Shown here piece by piece: positions 33,919 to 42,443 of a stretch of DNA of 64,000 bases. Numbering within the stretch: position 1 is the first letter of the stretch; each line of letters starts with the position of its first letter. Both the position numbers and the translations under genes were made by a program. Under the pieces are notes generated by a model. It searched no databases, was not told the origin of the DNA, and saw only the letters and a program-made list of their open reading frames with translations. This stretch comes from JBBAGC01 sp964491265 (GTDB taxonomy: Bacteria; Spirochaetota; UBA4802; UBA5550). The stretch lies in assembly GCA_964491265.1 (NCBI GenBank), contig CAZBFP010000013.1:1-64000 (forward strand), given 5' to 3'.

Positions 33919-34710
33919 ATGCTCGATTATCATAATCATACATCGCTCTGCGGTCATGCTTCGGGTGAAATAAATGAATATATTGAATCAGCTGTAAACA
34001 AGGGGATGCTCGATATAGGTTTTTCCGATCATGCTGCAATGCCTGAAGACCTGCGCCGGGGGATTTCCATGGCGCCCAACGAGACAGCATTATATATAAA
34101 CAGCATAATCGAGGCTGCGGAAGCCTACAGGGGAAAGATTAATGTACGCCTTGGATTTGAGGTGGATTTTCCCCTCTTTGATACATTTGAAAGAGATCTC
34201 TTTTCTGATGAGAGGGTCGATTTTATTATGGGGTCATGCCATTTTATTGACGGCTGGGCATTCGATCATCCTGAGTATGTTAAGGGTTTTGATGAAAGGG
34301 ATATTGATGAGATTTATCTGAAATATTATTCAATAATAGAAACAATGGCAGGGTCGGGGCTTTTCGATATAATAGGGCACTTTGACCTGGTAAAAAAATT
34401 CGGGCACAGGCCCCGCAGCAGGATGGATTCTATTGTAAGAAGAATTGCAGCAAAGCTTGCCCGGGCCGGCACTGCTGTTGAAATAAATACAGCGGGCCTG
34501 CGTAAACCGGTGGGTGAGATATACCCATCATCCGATATTGTGGAGATTCTGTTTCAGGAAAACGTGCCTGTAACCCTTGGTTCCGATTCCCACTCCCCTG
34601 GGGATGTTGGCGCAGGGTATGATGAGGCTTTTGAACTTATAAAGAAGAGCGGGTACAGAAAAATTTCCGGTTTTGTAAAAAGAAAAAGATACGAAATCGA
34701 TATTATTTAA
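33919..34710 (+). CDS. hisK: PHP-family histidinol-phosphatase-like protein
   Basis: A 263-residue PHP-fold phosphoesterase. Metal ligands appear in DYHNHTSLCGHASG, GFSDHAAMP, GFEVDFPLF, GSCHFIDGWAFDHPE, IGHFDLVKKFGHRP and GSDSHSPGDVGAG, all as expected for the trinuclear centre. HisK/HisJ enzymes remove phosphate from histidinol phosphate in histidine synthesis. No other his genes are in the window, so a different phosphoester substrate remains possible. The start lies 5 bases after the upstream stop. Confidence 0.8.
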   Translation: MLDYHNHTSLCGHASGEINEYIESAVNKGMLDIGFSDHAAMPEDLRRGISMAPNETALYINSIIEAAEAYRGKINVRLGFEVDFPLFDTFERDLFSDERVDFIMGSCHFIDGWAFDHPEYVKGFDERDIDEIYLKYYSIIETMAGSGLFDIIGHFDLVKKFGHRPRSRMDSIVRRIAAKLARAGTAVEINTAGLRKPVGEIYPSSDIVEILFQENVPVTLGSDSHSPGDVGAGYDEAFELIKKSGYRKISGFVKRKRYEIDII

Positions 34711-34717
34711 TCCCTAT

Positions 34718-35338
34718 TCAATTACTTTCTGATGAGTCTCTGCCTAAAAGCTTAATGAAAAGTCCTGCAAGACGCTTCATATGCTCCACACCCTCCTCCC
34801 TTGTTCTTCCGGGGTATTTCCCGAATGTAAAAACAATTCCGTTAAGTACTGAAAAAATAAGGTGAGTGGTCATTCTTAAATCGGGCACATCGGTCTCTGT
34901 GGCAAGGATTTTGTCAAAAACTGTAAAAAGTTTACGGGAAATATCCTTGAGCTGTTCAATCGATTCTGCGGTTTTGAATTTTCCGTCCATGACGCAATGC
35001 TGAACAATCCGCATATAATCGTAATTATCTATCATCTCCTCCATGTAGCGTACAGCAACCTTGTCCAGGGTATTATCCCCTGATTCAAGCATATGGGTCA
35101 TAATATCAAGCGCTCTTTCAAATCCTTTAAGGGATACCTCTACATAAAGTGCTTCCTTGTCAGGGAAATAGGTATATATTGAAGCGGGGGATATTCCCAC
35201 TTCTTTGGCAAGATCCCGCATATTTACATCGTCAAAGGATTTTTTTGCAAAAATCTTTTCAGCAGCATCAAGAATAAGGTTCTTTCTGTGAATTTTTTCC
35301 TGTTCTTTCAGGTCTGTAAATTTCAGCTGTTCAGTCAT
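34718..35338 (-). CDS. TetR-family transcriptional regulator
   Basis: A 206-residue regulator. Residues about 20-65 are the TetR DNA-binding domain: LILDAAEKIFAKKSFDDVNM, then RDLAKEVGISPASIYTYFPD. The C-terminal 140 residues are the helical ligand and dimer domain. The ATG at 35338 has an AGGGA site; an in-frame upstream extension would cross the promoter region. It is divergent from the metallo-hydrolase gene, and a palindrome next to that promoter is a likely operator. Confidence 0.88.
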   Translation of the reverse strand: MTEQLKFTDLKEQEKIHRKNLILDAAEKIFAKKSFDDVNMRDLAKEVGISPASIYTYFPDKEALYVEVSLKGFERALDIMTHMLESGDNTLDKVAVRYMEEMIDNYDYMRIVQHCVMDGKFKTAESIEQLKDISRKLFTVFDKILATETDVPDLRMTTHLIFSVLNGIVFTFGKYPGRTREEGVEHMKRLAGLFIKLLGRDSSESN

Positions 35339-35446
35339 ATTGTCCCTTTTTAGCAAGTATAGTATTAGTATAACCACCCTGATCCCCATTATTGCAAGAG
35401 AAAAATGAAGATAATTTAAAATTTCATTTATTTTAGTAAATAGTAT

Positions 35447-35475
35447 TTGACAATTTAAACAATATTTATTACATT
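35447..35475 (+). promoter_or_regulatory. Promoter of the metallo-hydrolase gene
   Basis: TTGACA at 35447-35452 and TACATT at 35470-35475 are spaced by 17 bases, a good match to a housekeeping sigma factor. It reads toward the gene at 35518, and the operator palindrome begins on its last base. Confidence 0.65.
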
Positions 35476-35487
35476 GAACAGTGTTCA
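35475..35487. promoter_or_regulatory. Probable TetR operator
   Basis: TGAACAGTGTTCA is a perfect 6-1-6 palindrome located at the transcription start region, between the divergent TetR and metallo-hydrolase genes. Binding here would block the promoter. TetR operators are typically longer, so this may be the core only. Confidence 0.6.
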
Positions 35488-35517
35488 GGCAGAGCATTTA
35501 ATGCTATTGGGGGGATT

Positions 35518-36324
35518 ATGAAAATTCATAAGCTCAAGGGTTATATAAACAATCTCTTTCTGGTGGAATATGATCATGCTATTCTCCTCCTTGACGGTGG
35601 ATCACCTGCTGATGTTGAAGTAATAGAAAATTTCTGCAGGGATAAACTTAACAGGCCTCTATCTGACATCAGACTTGCCATTGTAACCCATATGCACCCG
35701 GATCATTCCGGCGCTGCACCCCTTTTGAGGCAAAAATACGGCACCTTAATTGCAGCATATAAAAATATCGATCAGTGGTATGCCGGATTTTCCGGACTGC
35801 TGCAGCATATACTCGATTGTCTCATGGCCCAGATAGTTGCTAAAAGGCAGGGGACTCGCATTCATAAAATCTTCAGCCGGCGCATAACAAAACCGGACAT
35901 CCTCCTTGATGATGGTGATGATCTCCCGATTTTCCCTGACTGGAAAGTCCTTTATACGCCCGGTCATACAACTCATGATATAGCTGTTTTTCATAAGAAG
36001 GAGAAGATTCTATATTGCGGCGACAGTATTATTGAGGTCAAAAACCGCTACTATCTCCCTCTCCCTGTTATTTACAGGGAGAGTATGAGAAGCTCATATC
36101 TGAATATGGCGAGCCTGGGCGCGAAATCTATCCTTCTTCCTCATGGGAATATAATAGAAGATTGTGAAACAAGCGGGATTTTTGATGAAATGATAAGTCT
36201 CCTTGATCTCCCCCCCAACAGGTTGAGGCGCAGGGTTCACCTGTTTTCAGTCTGGTCCCCTGAAATATGGAAGCCTGTTATACGGAAATTTTTCTTCAGA
36301 TGGGCCTCGCAGGGTGATGGCTGA
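35518..36324 (+). CDS. MBL-fold metallo-hydrolase
   Basis: A 268-residue beta-lactamase-fold protein. Metal ligands are visible in THMHPDHSGAAPLL near residue 60, YTPGHTTHDIAVF near 151 and YCGDSI with a later LPHGN. This is the glyoxalase-II-like order HxHxDH...H...D...H. The enzymes hydrolyse thioesters or esters, and some bind flavodiiron partners; the substrate is unknown. The TetR gene stands divergently upstream and probably controls it. Confidence 0.82.
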   Translation: MKIHKLKGYINNLFLVEYDHAILLLDGGSPADVEVIENFCRDKLNRPLSDIRLAIVTHMHPDHSGAAPLLRQKYGTLIAAYKNIDQWYAGFSGLLQHILDCLMAQIVAKRQGTRIHKIFSRRITKPDILLDDGDDLPIFPDWKVLYTPGHTTHDIAVFHKKEKILYCGDSIIEVKNRYYLPLPVIYRESMRSSYLNMASLGAKSILLPHGNIIEDCETSGIFDEMISLLDLPPNRLRRRVHLFSVWSPEIWKPVIRKFFFRWASQGDG

Positions 36325-36333
36325 TTCACCATG

Positions 36334-36504
36334 TCACATCTCTTCTGCTGAACAGACCCTGTTGCGTCCATTTCTTTTTGCCAGGTACATTGTCTGGTCA
36401 CCCTTTCCCATGAGGGCTTCAAGTGAATCTATTGTACTGTCCGCCTCTGTAGCGCCTGAACTGATTGTAATTTTTTCGCTGATCTCAGGGCTTTGAATTT
36501 GCAT
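36334..36504 (-). pseudogene. C-terminal remnant of a GGDEF diguanylate cyclase
   Basis: A 56-codon frame ends a typical GGDEF domain: KITISSGATEADSTIDSLEA, LMGKGDQTMYLAKRNGRNRV. The AMYxAK-x-GRN-x-V end is characteristic. The front of the domain with the GGDEF loop and the rest of the gene are missing upstream, so it cannot be active. Its last codons lie just past the 3' end of the metallo-hydrolase gene. Confidence 0.8.
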
Positions 36505-36579
36505 TCTGGAAAAAATAAAAGGGACCCGGAAAGATGTCCTGAAAGTCCCTTTATTGTGATTAAGTGGATTTTTAAAAAG

Positions 36580-37071
36580 TTACATTGCCATCCCCCCATG
36601 AGCAGCGCCGGATATTACTCCCGGTGAAAGCATACCGAAAATCATAGCAATATGAGCTACCACCAGGAAAATGGCCACAAATATGGCGTGAATTTTTAAT
36701 TTGTTCAGGTCATCATAGTTTTTGTAGATGATATTAAACTCAAGAAGGGTCATCCCGAAAAGGGGTATCACACCCAGCAGATAGGAACCTACTGCAATCA
36801 CATCAATAAAGGTTCTCCATTCTCCGGCTGCAGTTATTGGTATTACTGCGTTTTTGAACAGGTAAATAAAGATTCCAACAAAGTATATCCCTACAATAAT
36901 TCCGGAAATTTTGTTAATTTTTCTTACGGCTCCGGTAAAATTGCGGGTATAAAGAAGATAGAGTTCGGTAATAGCGATTGTTTCCGCCAGAATTACCGGA
37001 ATAGCCATGTAGATGATAAGATTCCAGGGCTGATTAGTCGCAAGTAGTTCCATGTAATGAGTCATATCCAT
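36580..37071 (-). CDS. Four-helix membrane protein of unknown function
   Basis: A 163-residue protein with four membrane segments: LIIYMAIPVILAETIAITEL, ISGIIVGIYFVGIFIYLFKN, VIAVGSYLLGVIPLFGMTLL and HAIFVAIFLVVAHIAMIFGM. It ends with His-rich AAHGGMAM. The start at 37071 (MDMTHYMELLAT) follows an AGAGG site. Small membrane proteins of this type occur next to redox and metal genes, but I know no function. It stands alone between the GGDEF remnant and metY. Confidence 0.6.
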   Translation of the reverse strand: MDMTHYMELLATNQPWNLIIYMAIPVILAETIAITELYLLYTRNFTGAVRKINKISGIIVGIYFVGIFIYLFKNAVIPITAAGEWRTFIDVIAVGSYLLGVIPLFGMTLLEFNIIYKNYDDLNKLKIHAIFVAIFLVVAHIAMIFGMLSPGVISGAAHGGMAM

Positions 37072-37466
37072 GTTTTTAACCTCTTTTAATTTAATGTAAG
37101 CCAAAGTGCCTATTTAAATAAATAATGCACTGACTAAATTCTACCAATATGATTGAATAAGTAGTAATTTGTTTCATTTTTTAGATGGAAAAAATAAATA
37201 TTTTTTTACTGCTGCTTTCTTAACCACTATATAAGGATAAAATACTTTAGTGCAGATTGGAGGGTCAGAGCATCCTGGTCGGGAAAGGGGGTCAGAGCAC
37301 CTGGCTGGATCAGGAAAGAGGGTAAATCGAAGAGAAATTTCTGAAAAAAATTAACTTTTAGAGAAAAATTTGAGTTTATTATTGACAAAAAAAGCGGTGC
37401 TGGTTTAATTACTACTAAATCAATAGAAATAATGGTATATAAACTAATGCCGGATGGGAGGATAGC
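37072..37466. other. Gene-free stretch with GGGTCAGAGC motifs and metY promoter
   Basis: About 390 bases between divergent genes. Two GGGTCAGAGC motifs lie at 37262-37271 and 37289-37298. The metY promoter follows. No riboswitch fold was recognised. Confidence 0.5.
37382..37409 (+). promoter_or_regulatory. Probable metY promoter
   Basis: TTGACA at 37382-37387 and TTTAAT at 37404-37409 with a 16-base spacer. It reads toward metY. The AT-rich block between it and the ATG (TACTACTAAATCAATAG) could hold a regulator site, but no palindrome is clear. Confidence 0.55.
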
Positions 37467-38765
37467 ATGAGTAAGCTGGACGCAAAATTAAAACTGGAAT
37501 CATTGATGCTCCATGGAGGTCAGGAAGTTGATCCTGCCACAGGTTCAAGGGCAGTGCCCATTTATCAGACAACATCCTATCAGTTTAAGGATACTGATCA
37601 TGCTGCAGCGCTCTTCGGGCTTGCGGAATTCGGGAACATCTACACCAGGCTCATGAACCCAACCACTGATGTTCTGGAAAAGCGTATCGCAGCACTGGAA
37701 GGTGGAGTGGGGGCTCTTGCTGTTGCAAGCGGTCAGTCAGCTATAACGCTTTCCATACTCAATATTGCTAAAGCAGGTGATGAGATTGTATCAGCTGATA
37801 ATCTCTATGGAGGTACATACAATCTTTTCCATTATACTCTGGCGAAGTTCGGTATAAAGGTAAATTTCGTTAAGTCCAATGACCTTGAAGCTATAGAAAA
37901 GGCTATTACTCCAAAGACAAAGGCTGTTTATGCAGAATCAATGGGTAATCCTAAACTCGATGTGGTGAACCTGGAGGGTATATCGGAAATAACCCGCAGG
38001 CACGGATTACCCTTTATTCTTGATAATACCCTGGCCCCCTATATTCTCAGGCCCTTTGATCATGGAGCTGATATTATCGTTTACTCGGCAACCAAGTTTA
38101 TCGGCGGGCACGGTACCTCAATCGGCGGTGTAATTGTAGATTCCGGGAAATTCGACTGGAGCAGCGGAAAGTTTCCCCTCATCTCCGATCCTGAACCGAG
38201 TTATCACGGAATACCGTTTATCGAAGCATTAAAGCCCATGGGTAATATCGCCTATATTATAAAAGCCAGGGTTACCCTGCTGCGCGATATGGGCCCGGCT
38301 ATTTCCCCATTTAATTCATTTCTCCTTCTTCAGGGGCTGGAAACCCTTCATCTCCGTATGCCCAGGCATTCGGAAAATGCCCTGGCTGTTGCGAAACACC
38401 TTGAGAATCATAAATCTGTTGAATGGGTTAACTATCCGGGACTCGATTCTCATCCTGATAAAAAGCTGGCTGGTAAATACCTTAAGTACGGAGCAGGGGC
38501 TATCCTGGGATTCGGAATAAAGGGGGGCGCAGATGCGGGGAAGAAGTTCATTAATTCACTGGAGCTTATTTCTCATCTGGCAAATGTGGGGGATGCCAAG
38601 TCCCTGGCGATACATCCTGCAAGTACAACCCATCAGCAGCTTGCATCTGAAGAGCAGCTTGCAACAGGGGTAACACCCGATTTTATAAGGCTCTCCATAG
38701 GGATTGAGCATATTGATGATATTATTGCGGATATAGATCAGGCCCTTGAAAAAGGGGTAAGATAA
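37467..38765 (+). CDS. metY: O-acetylhomoserine sulfhydrylase
   Basis: A 432-residue PLP enzyme of the Cys/Met metabolism family. It makes homocysteine from O-acetylhomoserine and sulfide. Marks: HGGQEVDPATGSRAVPIYQT, YTRLMNPTTDVLEKRIAALE, the PLP lysine in VYSATKFIGGHGTSIGG, and the late LATGVTPDFIRLSIGIEH. Length fits the OAHS group. A GGGAGG site precedes the ATG, and cysK follows 31 bases later, so both sulfide-fixing enzymes are likely in one transcript. Confidence 0.93.
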   Translation: MSKLDAKLKLESLMLHGGQEVDPATGSRAVPIYQTTSYQFKDTDHAAALFGLAEFGNIYTRLMNPTTDVLEKRIAALEGGVGALAVASGQSAITLSILNIAKAGDEIVSADNLYGGTYNLFHYTLAKFGIKVNFVKSNDLEAIEKAITPKTKAVYAESMGNPKLDVVNLEGISEITRRHGLPFILDNTLAPYILRPFDHGADIIVYSATKFIGGHGTSIGGVIVDSGKFDWSSGKFPLISDPEPSYHGIPFIEALKPMGNIAYIIKARVTLLRDMGPAISPFNSFLLLQGLETLHLRMPRHSENALAVAKHLENHKSVEWVNYPGLDSHPDKKLAGKYLKYGAGAILGFGIKGGADAGKKFINSLELISHLANVGDAKSLAIHPASTTHQQLASEEQLATGVTPDFIRLSIGIEHIDDIIADIDQALEKGVR

Positions 38766-38796
38766 TAATAACCGTCGCAAATACTGGAGGTTCAAG

Positions 38797-39726
38797 ATGA
38801 AAAGAATATTTAATGATATAACAGAAACAGTGGGGAACACCCCCCTTGTGAAGATCAATAGACTGGTGAATGATGATGTTGCAATACTTGCAAAGCTTGA
38901 GTCCTTTAATCCACTTTCAAGTATAAAGGACAGATTAGGTGTGGCATTAATTGATTCTGCTGAAAATGCGGGGCTTATTAAAGAGGGCACAACAATCATT
39001 GAGCCAACTAGCGGTAATACAGGTATTGCCCTTGCCTTTGTCGCAGCTGCAAGGGGCTACAGGCTTATACTTACCATGCCCGATACCATGAGTATGGAGA
39101 GGCGTCAGCTTCTGAAAATTTTCGGAGCAGAACTTGTACTTACAGAGGGCGCTAAAGGAATGAAGGGGGCCATAGCCAGAGCGGAAGAACTGGCTAAGGA
39201 GATCCCGGATTCATTCATCCCGCAGCAGTTCAATAATCCCGCTAATCCGGAGATTCACAGGTCAACGACAGCCAGGGAGATCTGGAATGATACAGATGGC
39301 GGAGTGGACATATTTATAGGGGGTGTGGGCACCGGCGGCACAATCACAGGTGTGGGGGAGGTTCTTAAAAAGCTGAAACCCTCTGTCAGGATTATAGCTG
39401 TTGAACCGGTGGACTCACCTGTACTTTCAGGTGGAACACCAGGCCCTCATAAAATACAGGGGATCGGTGCCGGGTTTGTTCCTGATGTACTGAATAAAGA
39501 GATCATTGATGAAATTATTACTGTGTCCCATATTGATGCGGGGGAGACCGCAAAAAAACTTGCCAGGGATGAGGGGATTCTCGCCGGGATTTCCGGTGGA
39601 GCAGCTATGGCAGCGGCTATTAAGGTTGCGGAGAGAAAGGAATCTGCAGGGAAAACAATAGTTGTAGTTCTCCCGGATACAGGGGAGAGGTACCTGAGTA
39701 CATGGCTCTTTGAAGATCAGCTGTAA
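38797..39726 (+). CDS. cysK: Cysteine synthase A
   Basis: A 309-residue PLP enzyme that makes cysteine from O-acetylserine and sulfide. Motifs: NPLSSIKDRLG with the PLP lysine, TSGNTGIALAFVAAARG, FIGGVGTGGTITGVGEVLK, EPVDSPVLSGGTPGPHKIQG and VVLPDTGERYLST. All are characteristic of CysK and the length is usual. It follows metY and precedes the Rrf2 regulator, pointing to control by cysteine or Fe-S status. Confidence 0.95.
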   Translation: MKRIFNDITETVGNTPLVKINRLVNDDVAILAKLESFNPLSSIKDRLGVALIDSAENAGLIKEGTTIIEPTSGNTGIALAFVAAARGYRLILTMPDTMSMERRQLLKIFGAELVLTEGAKGMKGAIARAEELAKEIPDSFIPQQFNNPANPEIHRSTTAREIWNDTDGGVDIFIGGVGTGGTITGVGEVLKKLKPSVRIIAVEPVDSPVLSGGTPGPHKIQGIGAGFVPDVLNKEIIDEIITVSHIDAGETAKKLARDEGILAGISGGAAMAAAIKVAERKESAGKTIVVVLPDTGERYLSTWLFEDQL

Positions 39727-39790
39727 TATGCCGATTCATTTTTCGACCGGCTGAAGTTAAGGAGCGGAAAATTTATTCAACGGAGTGGTT

Positions 39791-40240
39791 ATGAGATTAT
39801 CAACGCGATCAAGGTATGGAGTAAGGCTTATGCTGGCACTTGGAGCAAGTGACAGTAAAAAACCGGTGTTCCTCAAGGATATAGCTGCTTCAGAGGAGAT
39901 TTCTGAAAAATATCTAAGCCAGATAATTATACCTTTGAAGGCAAAGGGGCTTGTGACAACTTTCCGCGGAGCACATGGCGGATATCTTCTAAGCAGGCCC
40001 GCTTCCGAGATTAAGCTGAGGGAGATTGTTGAGCCCCTTGAGGGGGATCTTTCCCTTGTAGACTGTGTGGGGAATTCCCATGTCTGCGGTAAATCGAGCT
40101 TCTGTGTTACAAGGGATGTATGGGAGGGGATGAGCATCCTCCTTCGGGATTACCTGGACGGTATAACACTTGAGGAGCTTGTCCGGAACTTAAAAGAGAA
40201 ACGTGATTCAGAAGCAGTTACCGGGAATTATTCAATATAG
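39791..40240 (+). CDS. Rrf2-family regulator with three cysteines
   Basis: A 149-residue winged-helix regulator: MRLSTRSRYGVRLMLALG, SEEISEKYLSQIIIPLKAKG, RGAHGGYLLSRPASEIKL. Three cysteines in VDCVGNSHVCGKSSFCVT (C-X6-C-X5-C) stand where IscR binds a [2Fe-2S] cluster. CymR, the sulfur regulator of Firmicutes, usually lacks these. It therefore may sense Fe-S or redox state while lying in a cysteine operon. ATG 39791 has GGAG 6 bases upstream; a GTG two codons earlier is less likely. Confidence 0.85.
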   Translation: MRLSTRSRYGVRLMLALGASDSKKPVFLKDIAASEEISEKYLSQIIIPLKAKGLVTTFRGAHGGYLLSRPASEIKLREIVEPLEGDLSLVDCVGNSHVCGKSSFCVTRDVWEGMSILLRDYLDGITLEELVRNLKEKRDSEAVTGNYSI

Positions 40241-40331
40241 ACTTCCGGGGGATTTTTTAACCGGAGCAGATTTGGCTATAAATATAGAATATGTTCTTAA
40301 TATTTTTTACTGAGAGAAGGCGGCAAATTAA

Positions 40332-41411
40332 ATGAAAGTAGCGGTTGGCCTGAGCGGCGGAGTCGATTCTTCGGTTGCCGCTCTTCTGATGAAAGAAGCC
40401 GGATATGATGTTACCGGTATAACCATGTCGATCTGGCGGAAAACAGATAAGGCTGTGGAGGTAAAGAGGAATGCCTGTTACGGCCCTGATGAGGAATCGG
40501 ATATAGAAGAGGCGCGTAAAATATGCTCCCTTATTGATATCCCTTTTCATGTTATAGACTGCTCAGACCAGTACGAAAAAACTGTACTTGCTTACTTTAG
40601 AAAAGAATATCTTTCAGCACGCACTCCAAACCCCTGTATTGTATGCAATCATAAAATTAAATTCGGAATCCTTCCCGATTTTGCACGTGAATCGGGGATA
40701 AGCTTTGATAAGTTTGTTACAGGGCATTATGCAAACACGGTTTATGACAGCCACTGCAGCCGTTTCCTTCTCAAAAAGGGTAAAGACAGCGCAAAAGACC
40801 AGACCTATTTTTTATACCGTCTTTCACAGGAACAGCTTGCCGGTGTTCTTTTCCCTCTTGGAGAAATGACTAAATCTGAAGTCAGGGCTAAAGCAAAAGA
40901 ATACGGCCTGCCGGTTCATGAAAAGGAAGAGAGTCAGGATTTCTACAGCGGTGATTATGAAGACCTGCTGAATGTAAAAGAGAATGCAGGTGATATAGTA
41001 AGAAGTGACGGTAAGGTTATCGGGATACATAAGGGGTTATGGAATTATACGCCCGGTCAAAGAAGAGGTATAGGGATTGCAGCGGAGGAACCTTTATATG
41101 TGTTGAGTCTTGATCCAGATTCAAACAGGCTTGTGGTAGGTTCAAAATCGGAATCCCTTGATTCATCATTTATAGTGAAGGATATTAACTGGATAGCAGT
41201 AGAAAAGCCTGTGAGCAGAATGGATGTTACTGTTAAAACCAGGTCATCACAGAAAGATTTACCGGCAATTATTGAACTTATGAATTCCGGAAATGTTAAG
41301 GTTACTCTTGATAAGGGGGAACCCGGCATCTCCCCGGGTCAGTCAGCAGTTTTTTATCTGGATGATACTGTTCTTGGCGGTGGAACTATAGACAGGGTAG
41401 GTGACAGATGA
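40332..41411 (+). CDS. mnmA: tRNA-specific 2-thiouridylase MnmA, variant active site
   Basis: A 359-residue enzyme that thiolates U34 of Lys, Glu and Gln tRNAs using persulfide sulfur and ATP. The PP-loop is GLSGGVDSSVAALLM at the start. NPCIVCNHKIKFG holds CxxC, and RNACYGPDEESDIEEA a further Cys. In E. coli a second catalytic Cys sits in an S-x-x-ICF stretch; here the corresponding piece reads KEESQDFYSGDYEDLL, with Tyr and no Cys. The protein may use a three-Cys iron-sulfur site instead. It overlaps the next gene by 4 bases. Confidence 0.88.
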   Translation: MKVAVGLSGGVDSSVAALLMKEAGYDVTGITMSIWRKTDKAVEVKRNACYGPDEESDIEEARKICSLIDIPFHVIDCSDQYEKTVLAYFRKEYLSARTPNPCIVCNHKIKFGILPDFARESGISFDKFVTGHYANTVYDSHCSRFLLKKGKDSAKDQTYFLYRLSQEQLAGVLFPLGEMTKSEVRAKAKEYGLPVHEKEESQDFYSGDYEDLLNVKENAGDIVRSDGKVIGIHKGLWNYTPGQRRGIGIAAEEPLYVLSLDPDSNRLVVGSKSESLDSSFIVKDINWIAVEKPVSRMDVTVKTRSSQKDLPAIIELMNSGNVKVTLDKGEPGISPGQSAVFYLDDTVLGGGTIDRVGDR

Positions 41412-42442
41412 CAGCAGAATTGGCAAGGGACAGGTACTATAAACAGACTCTTTTGAGAGAAATCGGCCCTGAAGGACAGGAGAAATTAAAAAACTCCTCT
41501 GTAGTCATAGCAGGATGCGGCGCTCTTGGCACATCAGCTGCAAATAATATGGTGCGGGCAGGGGTGGGGAAAGTCACAATTATAGACCGGGATTATATAG
41601 AGTATGATAATCTGCCAAGGCAGATACTCTTTGATGAAGATGATATAAAAAAGGGACTCCCCAAGGCTGTTGCTGCTGCGGAAAAACTGCAGAAAATTAA
41701 TTCTTCAGCGGAAATAGTTCCGGTGGTTGCTGATTTAACTTCAGCGAATATAGAGAAGCTGGTTGCCGGTGCTGACCTTATTATGGACGGCACAGACAAT
41801 TTTGAAACCAGATTCCTTATAAATGAGGTTTCTGATAAACTGCGCATACCATGGATCTACGCGGGTGTTGTCTCTACCTACGGCATGGTTTTCCCGGTAA
41901 TCCCGGGTACTACTCCATGCCTCAACTGCTTTATTACTGATATCCCCTCTCCAGGTTCCACCCCCACCTGTGATACAGCGGGTGTTCTCGGTGCGGCTGT
42001 GACTTTTATAACATCGATTGAAACAGCTGAAGCTTTAAAAATACTCACAGGTGATTCAGCTTCAGTCTCCAGGGCCCTCATATATGCCGATGTCTGGGAA
42101 GGGACATATCAGAAATTTAATGTTACCTCCCGCGGTATAGACTGCCCGGTCTGCGGAAATCACAGATATGATTTTCTCGAAAAGGGGCGCGGGTCAAAAA
42201 CAGTTACCCTTTGCGGACAGAACTCAGTTCAGGTCAGCCCGGATAGTGAAGGGAGGATTGACTTTAATGAACTTGCCGGGAGACTTGAGGGATCCGGAGA
42301 AGTGAGGTATAATAATTATATGATGAATTTTAAAACCGGGGATTTTGAGTTAAATATCTTCCCTGAAGGAAGAGTTATAATAAAAAATATATCCGATCCT
42401 GTTGCAGCGAAAACCCTCTATTCAAAATACATAGGCCTTTAA
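41408..42442 (+). CDS. ThiF/MoeB/HesA-family adenylyltransferase
   Basis: A 344-residue E1-like enzyme. The ATP site is VVIAGCGALGTSAANNMVRA, with IDRDYIEYDNLPRQILF and MDGTDNFETRFLINEVSDKL. A zinc-type Cys pair lies in DIPSPGSTPTCDTAGVLGA and CPVCGNHRYDF. The C-terminal 90 residues (TLCGQNSVQVSP... FPEGRVIIKNISDP) form a ThiF-associated tail. Such enzymes activate sulfur-carrier proteins (ThiS, MoaD) for thiamine, molybdopterin or thio-tRNA; no carrier gene is nearby. It is coupled to mnmA by overlap. Confidence 0.85.
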   Translation: MTAELARDRYYKQTLLREIGPEGQEKLKNSSVVIAGCGALGTSAANNMVRAGVGKVTIIDRDYIEYDNLPRQILFDEDDIKKGLPKAVAAAEKLQKINSSAEIVPVVADLTSANIEKLVAGADLIMDGTDNFETRFLINEVSDKLRIPWIYAGVVSTYGMVFPVIPGTTPCLNCFITDIPSPGSTPTCDTAGVLGAAVTFITSIETAEALKILTGDSASVSRALIYADVWEGTYQKFNVTSRGIDCPVCGNHRYDFLEKGRGSKTVTLCGQNSVQVSPDSEGRIDFNELAGRLEGSGEVRYNNYMMNFKTGDFELNIFPEGRVIIKNISDPVAAKTLYSKYIGL

Positions 42443-42443
42443 T

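Noticed and set aside
37105..37466. SAM or other riboswitch before metY
   Set aside because: No conserved multi-helix pattern was found; the region holds GGGTCAGAGC motifs and a plain promoter.
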